A DNA stretch of 6,493 nt from Deltaproteobacteria bacterium (GTDB lineage: Bacteria; Desulfobacterota; GWC2-55-46; UBA9637), in the NCBI GenBank assembly GCA_016234985.1, contig JACRNK010000098.1, forward strand, positions 1 to 6,493. The letters run 5' to 3'. Of the stretch, positions 1 through 6,493 are shown in pieces (position 1 is the stretch's first letter; each line of letters opens with the position of its first letter). Both the position numbers and the translations under genes were made by a program. The notes beneath the pieces were generated by a model. It ran no database searches, was not told where the DNA came from, and worked only from the letters and a program-made list of their open reading frames with translations.

Positions 1-1
1 A

Positions 2-220
2 AAGGCTCAGGACATAAAGGTAAAATTATATTCTTCAGGCAAGGCAGTTGTATCGGCAAGGCTCGGTTTTGAAGACCAGTCTAATAAGGTTGATTATGTC
101 GCTGCGGAATTGCCGATTTATCTTAAAGATGAGATATGGATGGTGAAGGTAAAGGATATACTAACTGCTGCGCCTGATTTGCCTAAATACAAAGCAAAGA
201 AACACGCAAAAACAAAATAA
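2..220 (+). CDS. C-terminal fragment of an unrecognised protein
   Basis: The window opens inside a reading frame that stays open for 72 codons and stops at TAA 218-220. The start lies outside the window. The visible part has alternating hydrophobic and charged residues typical of beta strands (VKLYSSGKAVVSARLGF, VDYVAAELPIYL). A helix-like stretch (WMVKVKDIL) and a Lys-rich tail (KYKAKKHAKTK) follow. I see no motif that names a family. It ends 11 nt before the converging rfaE2 remnant, with no clear terminator hairpin between them. The frame is supported by its openness and by plausible codon use, but the product cannot be named from this fragment. Confidence 0.55.
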   Translation, partial: KAQDIKVKLYSSGKAVVSARLGFEDQSNKVDYVAAELPIYLKDEIWMVKVKDILTAAPDLPKYKAKKHAKTK

Positions 221-231
221 GGCTTGAATTT

Positions 232-758
232 TTATTTGTGAATCTCTAAAATTTTCTTTATTATATTTGTCGTTGACCTTCCCTCCACCAGCTTTACCCT
301 TTTAATCTTGCCTCCTGCCGCTTTTACTGCATCGGCTCCGACAATCTCATGGCTTGCCCAGTCTGCGCCTTTTACAAGGATATCCGGCAAAACGGTTTTT
401 ATAAGTTTTATCGGCGTCGGCTCGTTAAACAAAACCACATAATCAACTGCCTCAAGTCCTGATAGAACCTCTGCCCTTTCTCTTTGCGGCACAATCGGCC
501 TTTTCTCCCCCTTTATTTTTCTTATTTTTGCGGCACAATCGGCCTTTTCTCTCCCTTTATTTTTTTCACGGAAGAATCGCTGTTCAGCCCGATTACCAGT
601 ACATCTCCGAGCGATTTAGCCTTATTAAGGTATCGTACATGGCCGGCATGGATGATATCAAAACATCCGTTTGTGAAGACAATGGTTTTGCCTTTTTTTC
701 TAACAATGCCGATATGCTTTTTTAATTTATGCAATGAAACAAGTTTATTTCTTGGCAT
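232..758 (-). pseudogene. rfaE2: RfaE2-type D-glycero-beta-D-manno-heptose 1-phosphate adenylyltransferase, split by a 44-bp duplication
   Basis: Two minus-strand frames together make one nucleotidyltransferase of the RfaE domain II/HldE C-terminal family. This enzyme activates heptose-1-phosphate to ADP-heptose for the LPS inner core. The N-terminal part (758 down to the TAA at 524-522, 78 codons) has FTNGCFD and the nucleotide-binding HxGH motif (HAGH, residues 37-40), then [10 protein letters not shown]. The C-terminal part (to the stop at 232) has RERAEVLSGLEAVDYVVLF, a PDILVKGADW segment and the terminal RSTTNIIKKI. Both parts encode [11 protein letters not shown] at their junction because 44 bp are duplicated. 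44 is not a multiple of three, so the frame is lost. With one copy removed, the frames join into about 159 residues, close to the normal length for a stand-alone RfaE2. The ATG at 758 lies 12 nt after the comF stop, so the two genes are probably co-transcribed. Family assignment is firm; loss of function is inferred and could be an assembly artefact. Confidence 0.85.
486..564. repeat. Imperfect 44-bp tandem duplication inside rfaE2
   Basis: A segment beginning GCGGCACAATCGGCCTTTTC occurs at 486 and again at 530, a period of 44 bp. The first 35 positions match with a single mismatch (C508 against T552), after which the copies diverge. On the coding strand both copies read [11 protein letters not shown], and the mismatch is synonymous (GGG/GGA, Gly). 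The unit is not divisible by three, so the second copy puts a stop codon into the rfaE2 frame. Confidence 0.9.
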
Positions 759-770
759 AAGTATCTCGTA

Positions 771-1469
771 TCACAAATCAGCTACCCTTGCAAGGGTAAG
801 AACATCTATGCCCTTTGCGCCGGCCTTTTTTAAAACCTTGCTGCACTCGGTGATAGTCGCGCCTGTTGTATAAACATCGTCTATAAGCAAAATCTTTTTG
901 TCTTGAAAGGCCGCTTTGTCTTGGACTGCAAATGCGCCCATGACATTTGTCAGCCTGTCTTTTCCCTTCAGATTTGCCTGATGGTCAGTTGCGCGAATCC
1001 TTTTGAGATTAAGATAATCTATTGGCAAATTATATATCTTTGCAAGCCCCTTTGCCAAAAGCAGCGATTGGTTGAATCCGCGCTCTTTAAGTCTTGTTTT
1101 ATGCAGGGGAACAGGAACAATCAGGCCGCAGGCATTAGCCGGAAACATATCCGCAATTATCTTAATCAAAGGTTTTGCCAGAGAGGTTTTGCCATTGTAT
1201 TTGAATCTGTGGATAGCTTCCAGCAAAACACCTTTATATACCCCTGCGCTCCTTGCCGCTTCGAACGGCGGCTCTTTTATTATACATCTTCCGCACAAAT
1301 GTTCTGTGTTTTCCTGTGAAACAAACGGCATGCCGCAGCAGGGGCAGATTGGGCCTGTAATCAGTCTGATGCCGGCAAAACATCTTTGACAAAACCGGCC
1401 ATCATCAGCATCTTCAGCGCAGAGCGGACAAATTTGCGGTAAAAGCAGATTTAAAAACGCTTTCAGCAT
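771..1469 (-). CDS. comF: ComF family protein (double zinc ribbon plus phosphoribosyltransferase-like domain)
   Basis: ComF/GntX-family proteins couple an N-terminal cysteine zinc ribbon to a type I phosphoribosyltransferase fold. They are linked to natural DNA uptake in competent species, but many carriers have no proven competence role. From ATG 1469 the product is 232 residues, a normal length. It starts MLKAFLNLLLPQICPLC, the typical ComF opening. Zinc-ligand candidates are CPLC and CQRC, then CPCCG and CGRC, all in the first 65 residues. The family signature VPVPLHKTRLKERGFNQ comes mid-protein, and the PRPP-binding loop ILLIDDVYTTGAT is near residue 200. An in-frame TTG at 1490 would add seven residues (MIQFQAL) but has no Shine-Dalgarno. 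I prefer the ATG because it matches the family start, although it also lacks a strong ribosome site. The gene is divergent from ligA and sits 12 nt upstream of rfaE2. Competence function is not established by this window. Confidence 0.9.
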   Translation of the reverse strand: MLKAFLNLLLPQICPLCAEDADDGRFCQRCFAGIRLITGPICPCCGMPFVSQENTEHLCGRCIIKEPPFEAARSAGVYKGVLLEAIHRFKYNGKTSLAKPLIKIIADMFPANACGLIVPVPLHKTRLKERGFNQSLLLAKGLAKIYNLPIDYLNLKRIRATDHQANLKGKDRLTNVMGAFAVQDKAAFQDKKILLIDDVYTTGATITECSKVLKKAGAKGIDVLTLARVADL

Positions 1470-1480
1470 GAGCGCTTGAA

Positions 1481-1489
1481 ATTGTATCA
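1481..1489 (-). promoter_or_regulatory. Possible extended -10 element for comF-rfaE2
   Basis: On the minus strand, TG-A-TACAAT (1489-1481) matches an extended -10 (TGnTATAAT) in five of six hexamer bases. No good -35 lies 17-18 bp upstream. Transcription would start near 1474, leaving the comF ATG at 1469 almost leaderless. It also overlaps the alternative TTG start at 1490. This is a weak prediction based on one hexamer in AT-rich DNA. Confidence 0.25.
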
Positions 1490-1515
1490 ATTTTTGTTCT
1501 TTGCTACCATGATAA

Positions 1516-3511
<1,996 letters not shown>

Positions 3512-3513
<2 letters not shown>

Positions 3514-3610
3514 GCCGGGATCAAAATATGATGAGGCAAAGAGGCTGGGATTAAAGATAATAACAGAGGAGGAATTTAAGGGGATTATAAAAGATTTTCC
3601 AAAAAAATAA
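3512..3610 (+). pseudogene. ligA: Frameshifted 3' remnant of ligA (C-terminal half of BRCT)
   Basis: Reading from GAG 3512 in the +1 frame relative to ligA gives 32 residues, EPGSKYDEAKRLGLKIITEE followed by EFKGIIKDFPKK, then TAA 3608-3610. This is the normal end of a LigA BRCT domain. The upstream frame ends ...KTTSSIS, and family members usually continue with about nine or ten residues resembling KKTDYVVVG(A/E) before EPGSK. The missing piece is therefore about 29 nt (a size equal to 2 modulo 3). GC at the end of AGC could be the microhomology used. This is not an independent gene. Confidence 0.75.
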
Positions 3611-3724
3611 TGGATATGCTTATACCGCATCTTCATAAGTCCCTTGCAAGGAGCCGTAACCTGGCGAGGCCGATGGTTAATCAACATGTCTTATTAAAAA
3701 ACAGGTAACTTTGTTCCATCAATT

Positions 3725-3746
3725 CTCCATCAATTGATTTATGGAG
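3725..3746 (+). promoter_or_regulatory. Inverted repeat covering the luxR ribosome-binding site
   Basis: CTCCAT (3725-3730) is perfectly complementary to ATGGAG (3741-3746) across a 10-nt loop. The 3' arm contains GGAG (3743-3746), which lies 8 nt before the luxR ATG and is the only plausible Shine-Dalgarno. In the mRNA this hairpin could mask the ribosome site. The same stretch has CCATCAATT twice (3716 and 3727, 11 bp apart). The rest of the 3611-3754 spacer shows no convincing promoter, RNA gene or terminator. Confidence 0.35.
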
Positions 3747-3754
3747 TCGCCTAA

Positions 3755-4501
3755 ATGGATAACAAAGAATTTTCCAAAACAGAGCTGATACAAATCCTTG
3801 AAACAATACAAACCCTCATAAATTGCAGGAATGAGGCTGATATTAAAACAGTATTGGAAAAGACTAAAGACTTGGTATGCGCGGATTATAGCATATGCGG
3901 TCTGGGGGCATACGACAATAAAGGGCTATCAGAGGTCAAAAATATAGTAAATGGTAGTTATCCCGAAGGGTGGTTTGTTGCGTATAAGGAAGAAAAACTC
4001 TATGAGATAGATCCTATTGTTTGGTGGCAGTATAAATTTTTTGGAACCCAGATATGGGCGGATACTTATAAGAAATATAAGAACAAGGCATCACCTGAGT
4101 TTATCTATAATGCCAATAGTTTTAACCTCAACTTCGGGATATCCAGCGGCATACAATGTGCGCATAACAACTTAGCCAGCATTACAACCTTTGCCAATAG
4201 CAAAAATTATTTCAGAGCGCACCAAAAGGTAATCGTGGATATTCTCACCCCGAATTTTCATCAGGCAATACTCAGGGTGTGTAAAGGAAATGAAAAAAGG
4301 CCATTGCCTTATCTGACACCGCGGGAGAGCGAGATTATTCAATGGATTAAAGAGGGCAAGACCAATTGGGAGATATCAATGATATTGAGTATAAGCGAGA
4401 GGACAGTAAGATTCCATCTCGAGAACATAAAAAACAAGCTTGATGCAACTACTAAGGCGCATGTTGTAGCCATTGCGATGGAACAAGAGAAGGCAGATTA
4501 G
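3755..4501 (+). CDS. luxR: LuxR-type quorum-sensing transcriptional regulator
   Basis: A cytoplasmic acyl-homoserine-lactone receptor and DNA-binding regulator of 248 residues, normal for the family. The N-terminal autoinducer-binding domain keeps the positions that contact the ligand in TraR/LuxR-type proteins: Trp73 and Tyr77 (EGWFVAY), Asp86-Pro87 (EIDPIV), Trp101 (QIWADTY) and Gly128 (NFGISSG). The C-terminal LuxR helix-turn-helix spans about 186-245 (LTPRESEIIQWIKEGKTNWE, SISERTVRFHLENIKNKL, then AHVVAIAM), with the invariant Glu, Gly and Val/His positions present. The start is fixed by GGAG 8 nt upstream. The gene converges on luxI, and their last 50 bp overlap on opposite strands. Retention of the ligand residues makes it a true AHL-type receptor rather than an orphan response regulator. 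luxR is used as a family symbol; the signal it binds cannot be read from sequence. Confidence 0.92.
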   Translation: MDNKEFSKTELIQILETIQTLINCRNEADIKTVLEKTKDLVCADYSICGLGAYDNKGLSEVKNIVNGSYPEGWFVAYKEEKLYEIDPIVWWQYKFFGTQIWADTYKKYKNKASPEFIYNANSFNLNFGISSGIQCAHNNLASITTFANSKNYFRAHQKVIVDILTPNFHQAILRVCKGNEKRPLPYLTPRESEIIQWIKEGKTNWEISMILSISERTVRFHLENIKNKLDATTKAHVVAIAMEQEKAD

Positions 4502-5111
4502 TCATCCATTGAAAAAAATCAGGTCTTTTCTCTTTTGCAAGAGCTTCAAAATTTCGCCAATCCATCAAAACTATTCCTGACAGCACACCATCCCCGAGAG
4601 GTAAAAAATCTCCCAGTGGTTCAAATGGAAAAAAATATTTTAAAAAACGATGATACCTTTTTTCCACAATCGTTACAAAAAATCTCTTATCTTCCATAAG
4701 ACACCATTGATAAATGGCCTTATAAAGAAGATGCCCCAATGTTAAAGAAGAGTCCAACAGGGTTGTTCTGTATTCTTTCTGAATACATATCCTGGTGGAT
4801 TCCGCCATACTTGAAAGTTTTCTGAAAGGCATGTCTTTTGGCAAAAGACATGCAAATTCCTTCTCTATCATAAACGGTTGCGGAGCAGGGATAAGACGGA
4901 CATAGCCTATAAGTTTATTCCATTCATCAAAAACCCCGATGGGGTGCGCAAAGGCATCATAGCCGTCTTTTTCCATTCCATCCGGAGAGGCAGGAACCCA
5001 TTTAAGTTCATCAACAAAGACCTCGTGCCTTAAACGAAAGGCTGCTTCCATCTCTTCATGGGTGGACAAGGTCTTTATCAGATAGCTGCCTTCCTGAAAT
5101 ATCAGTTCCAT
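4452..5111 (-). CDS. luxI: LuxI-family acyl-homoserine-lactone synthase
   Basis: LuxI enzymes join an acyl group from acyl-ACP to S-adenosylmethionine to make an acyl-homoserine lactone that diffuses between cells. The 219-residue product has all ten residues invariant in LuxI proteins, at the expected spacing: Arg28, Phe32 and Trp38 (RHEVFVDELKW); Glu47, Asp49 and Asp52 (EKDGYD); Arg72 (GYVRLIP); Phe86; Glu104 and Arg107 (AESTR). Thr147, in RFFVTIVE, falls about where Thr in EsaI/LasI-type enzymes correlates with 3-oxo-acyl products, but this alignment is approximate. The related PEP-CTERM/exosortase-associated acyltransferases are less likely because of the full LuxI set and the adjacent AHL-type LuxR. 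ATG 5111 has no strong Shine-Dalgarno. A lux-box-like repeat lies 94 bp upstream, suggesting positive autoregulation. The 3' end runs 50 bp into luxR. Confidence 0.9.
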   Translation of the reverse strand: MELIFQEGSYLIKTLSTHEEMEAAFRLRHEVFVDELKWVPASPDGMEKDGYDAFAHPIGVFDEWNKLIGYVRLIPAPQPFMIEKEFACLLPKDMPFRKLSSMAESTRICIQKEYRTTLLDSSLTLGHLLYKAIYQWCLMEDKRFFVTIVEKRYHRFLKYFFPFEPLGDFLPLGDGVLSGIVLMDWRNFEALAKEKRPDFFQWMTNLPSLVPSQWLQHAP

Positions 5112-5144
5112 GAAGCCGTTTTTAGCACAAAATAAAACTTCATG

Positions 5145-5166
5145 TAACTGGCTGCTCTGCCAGTTA
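5145..5166. promoter_or_regulatory. Perfect palindrome in the luxI leader (second lux-box-like site or RNA hairpin)
   Basis: TAACTGGC (5145-5152) and GCCAGTTA (5159-5166) are perfect reverse complements across TGCTCT. The inner 20 bp (5146-5165) have the 7-6-7 layout of the lux box nearby. The arms agree with it at five of seven positions (AACTGGC against ACCTGTC) and satisfy the loose NNCT-N12-AGNN pattern of LuxR-type operators. If luxI is transcribed from the 5205-5224 region, this would also form an 8-bp hairpin in its 5' leader. Whether it acts as DNA operator or RNA structure is open. Confidence 0.5.
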
Positions 5167-5180
5167 TATTTTGGATAAAA

Positions 5181-5204
5181 ATGTAATATAATAAAAAGTT
5201 TTAT
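5181..5204 (-). promoter_or_regulatory. Candidate LuxR-dependent luxI promoter core
   Basis: Reading from the lux box toward luxI, the minus strand is very AT-rich. TATATT (5190-5185), TATTAC (5188-5183) and TTACAT (5186-5181) lie 14-18 bp from the box edge. A class II LuxR site centred near -42.5 would put about 20 bp between the box and the -10. The TTACAT option fits best, giving a leader of roughly 60 nt. The exact hexamer cannot be chosen by eye. Confidence 0.35.
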
Positions 5205-5224
5205 ACCTGTCTAAAACGACAGGT
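5205..5224. promoter_or_regulatory. lux box (LuxR/AHL operator)
   Basis: A 20-bp perfect inverted repeat, ACCTGTC (5205-5211), TAAAAC, GACAGGT (5218-5224). The 7-6-7 layout is that of the classical Vibrio fischeri lux box, whose arms are ACCTGTA and TACAGGT, so six of seven arm positions are identical. It sits between luxI (minus) and the 92-residue gene, holin and endolysin (plus), next to a cognate luxR. It is the most likely target of the local LuxR. A chance or dispersed-repeat origin is possible, because a GACAGGT half-site recurs at 5265-5271. Confidence 0.78.
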
Positions 5225-5242
5225 TACAAATAGAGATAATTT

Positions 5243-5251
5243 TGGTAATAA
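5243..5251 (+). promoter_or_regulatory. Candidate extended -10 facing the lysis genes
   Basis: TG-G-TAATAA (5243-5251) is an extended -10-like element on the plus strand. The hexamer begins 21 bp after the lux box edge, so a start near 5258 would centre the box at about -43, the class II activator position. A competing hexamer, GATAAT (5235-5240), matches consensus better but places the box at about -33. Either would transcribe the 92-residue gene, holin and endolysin. Mapping is by spacing only. Confidence 0.35.
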
Positions 5252-5315
5252 TGGCAACCGTAGGGACAGGTTTAAAAAAATTGAGCGGACGCGTAAAATC
5301 TGTTCCCAGTACGCT

Positions 5316-5594
5316 ATGATTGCCAATCTAACCAACCTAAGGTCAACAAACGATAACGGCAGCCGCCATGTGCATATTACAGTCGAGGCAGGGGACGGGC
5401 AAATAGATGCCGCATTGGGTTTTATTATCCATGGAAAATTTTACAAAATGAATATTAAGCTTGAGCCGAAGCAATCCTGCGAGGTTTCTCTAAAACACAC
5501 GGAAAAAGGCATATGCTGGGTGAACGTTACTGACAGTGAAATACAGGTGAGCCTTGGTAAATTTCTTGATCTGGATGCGCCTGAGAGTTCATAA
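5316..5594 (+). CDS. Hypothetical 92-residue protein preceding the holin
   Basis: I do not recognise this protein. It begins MIANLTNLRSTNDNGSRHVH and is predicted to be mostly beta strand, with alternating patterns such as HVHITVEAG, DAALGFIIHGKFYKMNIKL, CEVSLKH and CWVNVTDSEIQVSLG. It has no signal peptide, no membrane helix and two cysteines (Cys55, Cys67). The acidic tail ends DLDAPESS. The frame is open well upstream of the ATG, but no other good start codon is seen and no Shine-Dalgarno precedes 5316, so the start is uncertain. It ends 23 nt before the holin start and is probably in the same transcript. By position it could be a phage structural or lysis-accessory gene, but nothing in the sequence proves that. 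The coding call rests on open frame, codon use and context. Confidence 0.6.
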   Translation: MIANLTNLRSTNDNGSRHVHITVEAGDGQIDAALGFIIHGKFYKMNIKLEPKQSCEVSLKHTEKGICWVNVTDSEIQVSLGKFLDLDAPESS

Positions 5595-5603
5595 AAAATG
5601 TTT

Positions 5604-5613
5604 AAAGGAGGTG
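5604..5613 (+). promoter_or_regulatory. Strong Shine-Dalgarno of the holin gene
   Basis: AAAGGAGGTG (5604-5613) is nearly fully complementary to the 16S anti-Shine-Dalgarno. GGAGG ends 6 nt before ATG 5618. It is by far the strongest ribosome site in the window and fixes the holin start. luxI, ligA and the 92-residue gene have none that is clear. Confidence 0.85.
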
Positions 5614-5617
5614 TTTT

Positions 5618-6067
5618 ATGCCAAACACAGATTGGAAATCCATTGTAGGCTCTGTAGCGCCGACCATAGCCACAGCTTTGGGAGGTCCGCTGGCGGGTAT
5701 GGCGGTAAGCGCAATATCGCAGGCGGTTTTAGGCAAACCGGATGCAGATGAGGCGGAGATTGGCGAGGCCATAGTGAAATCCAACAATCCGGAGATATTG
5801 CTCAAATTAAAAACAGCGGAGCAGGAATTTGCAGCAAAGATGAAGCAATTAGATATTGATATGGAAAAGATAGCGGCGGATGACAGGGCGAGCGCGCGGC
5901 AGAGAGAGGTGGCGGTTAAAGACACAACGCCGCGCAACCTTGCCTATCTTTATACCGTAGGATATTTTGTAATGATCTCTGCGCTCTTTAAATTCGGAGT
6001 CCCAGAGGGTTCCAGCGCCGGTTCCGCAAAGAAAAGCGAGATGATGGATAAACTGCTGAAAAAGTAG
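5618..6067 (+). CDS. Phage/GTA-type 3TM holin family protein, apparently missing its last membrane helix
   Basis: Holins permeabilise the inner membrane so that an endolysin can reach the cell wall. The 149-residue product matches my knowledge of the family described as holin of 3TMs for gene-transfer release. It has an N-terminal hydrophobic, Gly/Ala-rich segment (WKSIVGSVAPTIATALGG, on to about residue 39) and a charged central helix with the family-typical IAADDRASARQREVAVKD (85-102). A membrane helix follows at about 108-128 (LAYLYTVGYFVMISALF), then a tail containing SSAGSAKKSEMMDKLLKK. In relatives, as I recall them, another hydrophobic helix ending in YYFG or YFFG precedes GSSAGSA. Here the tail follows directly after FGVPEG. 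An in-frame deletion of about 25-30 codons would explain this. An endolysin gene begins 18 nt downstream, which supports a lysis role. Family call is fairly confident; the deletion is inferred from memory of relatives. Confidence 0.8.
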   Translation: MPNTDWKSIVGSVAPTIATALGGPLAGMAVSAISQAVLGKPDADEAEIGEAIVKSNNPEILLKLKTAEQEFAAKMKQLDIDMEKIAADDRASARQREVAVKDTTPRNLAYLYTVGYFVMISALFKFGVPEGSSAGSAKKSEMMDKLLKK

Positions 6068-6085
6068 TGGCGACCCGGAGGGCTT

Positions 6086-6493
6086 ATGCCGGTTTATAAA
6101 CTCGGTTCAAAAGGCAATGATGTTAAAAAGATTCAGCAAGGGCTGAAAGAGATGGACTTTTATGGCGGCCCTGTGGATGGCATATTCGGAGGCGGCACTG
6201 AGTCCGCGGTTAAGCTCTTTCAGCGAAACAAAGGTCTTGAAGCGGACGGCAGCGTGGGGTCGATAACATGGCGTGCAATGTTTGGCGGGGATATTCCGGC
6301 AAATGAGCATCCTGTTGAATACAAATGCCTTGCCCTGACTGGGGCGTTTGAAACAGGCGCGGCCATACCCGATTGTTTTGCAGGTCTCTCCGGCGATTTT
6401 GACGGACAGGGGATGAGCTTCGGCGTTGTCCAGTGGAACTTCGGCCAAAATTCCCTCCAGCCTCTTTTCAAGGATATGTTCGCCAATTATCCT
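6086..6493 (+). CDS. Endolysin: peptidoglycan-binding domain plus lysozyme-like hydrolase (partial, 3' end outside window)
   Basis: This gene reads off the window end after 136 codons. Residues 1-66 form a PG_binding_1 domain (YKLGSKGNDVKKIQQGLKEM, then GGPVDGIFGGGTESAVKLFQ and a TWRAMF end), which docks to the cell wall. From residue 80 a lysozyme-like fold begins: LTGAFETG with Glu89 as the candidate catalytic acid, then DFDGQGMSFGVVQWNFGQ. This is the pattern I know from phage-type muramidase/chitosanase-like endolysins. No signal peptide precedes the domains, so export would depend on the holin. GGAGG at 6077-6081 lies 4 nt before the ATG, and the holin stop is 18 nt upstream. A host cell-wall enzyme is possible, but the pairing with a holin favours a lysis cassette. 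Confidence 0.85.
   Translation, partial: MPVYKLGSKGNDVKKIQQGLKEMDFYGGPVDGIFGGGTESAVKLFQRNKGLEADGSVGSITWRAMFGGDIPANEHPVEYKCLALTGAFETGAAIPDCFAGLSGDFDGQGMSFGVVQWNFGQNSLQPLFKDMFANYP

Noticed and set aside
232..492. A separate 86-residue gene starting at GTG 492
   Set aside because: The GTG is the Val codon of the conserved IVPQ segment of rfaE2. The protein is the second half of that enzyme, not an independent gene.
1470..1490. TTG 1490 as the comF start
   Set aside because: It adds seven residues not typical of ComF and has no ribosome site. The ATG at 1469 gives the usual family N-terminus.
3684..3706. A lux box upstream of luxR (ACATGTC ... AACAGGT)
   Set aside because: The spacer is 9 bp instead of 6 and the arms are imperfect. 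Only the ACAGGT half is convincing, which is common by chance.
3610..3708. A 32-codon open frame starting ATG 3610, overlapping the end of the ligA remnant
   Set aside because: There is no Shine-Dalgarno and no recognisable product, and its length is expected by chance.
4452..5111. PEP-CTERM/exosortase-associated acyltransferase instead of LuxI
   Set aside because: All ten LuxI invariant residues are present at the right spacing, and an AHL-type LuxR and lux box are adjacent. No exosortase genes are seen.
5602..5937. Antisense open frame opposite the holin
   Set aside because: The plus-strand holin has a near-perfect ribosome site and family-typical sequence. The antisense product is low-complexity Ser/Ala.

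Overview
The window reads as chromosomal DNA of a Gram-negative bacterium with a prophage-like or phage-derived edge. The Gram-negative inference rests on an RfaE2-type heptose adenylyltransferase (LPS inner-core precursor) and a LuxI/LuxR acyl-homoserine-lactone pair. Frequent AGA/AGG and ATA codons, moderate GC, and C/G-run palindromic repeats inside ligA would fit a Nitrospirota- or deltaproteobacterial-like genome. That placement is an impression from style, not a demonstrated assignment.

Layout. 1-220: the C-terminal end of an unrecognised + strand gene. 232-1469 (minus): comF followed 12 nt later by rfaE2, which is broken by an imperfect 44-bp tandem duplication. 1537-3610 (plus, divergent from comF): ligA, the NAD-dependent DNA ligase. 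It carries two palindromic repeat-like inserts that stay in frame, and its terminal BRCT domain is frameshifted by an apparent deletion of about 29 nt. 3611-3754: a short non-coding stretch whose end can fold over the luxR ribosome-binding site. 3755-4501 (plus) and 4452-5111 (minus): convergent luxR and luxI whose 3' ends overlap by 50 bp. 5112-5315: the luxI upstream region, with a 20-bp inverted repeat that has the sequence and geometry of a classical lux box (5205-5224) and a second palindrome of the same 7-6-7 form (5145-5166). 5316-6493 (plus): an unknown 92-residue protein, a 3TM-type phage/GTA-like holin that seems to lack its last membrane helix, and a peptidoglycan-binding endolysin that runs off the window end.

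How it may work together. LuxI would make an acyl-homoserine lactone, LuxR would bind it, and the complex would bind the lux box between luxI and the holin-endolysin cassette. That box can be placed at about the class II activator distance from an extended -10 element facing the lysis genes, and roughly so facing luxI. The most interesting reading is therefore a quorum-sensing switch wired to a lysis cassette (prophage, tailocin or gene-transfer-agent-like release). This is inferred from motif and synteny, not shown.

Caveat: rfaE2, ligA and possibly the holin each carry a small indel. Either the locus is decaying, or the assembly contains local errors. Raw reads would decide.
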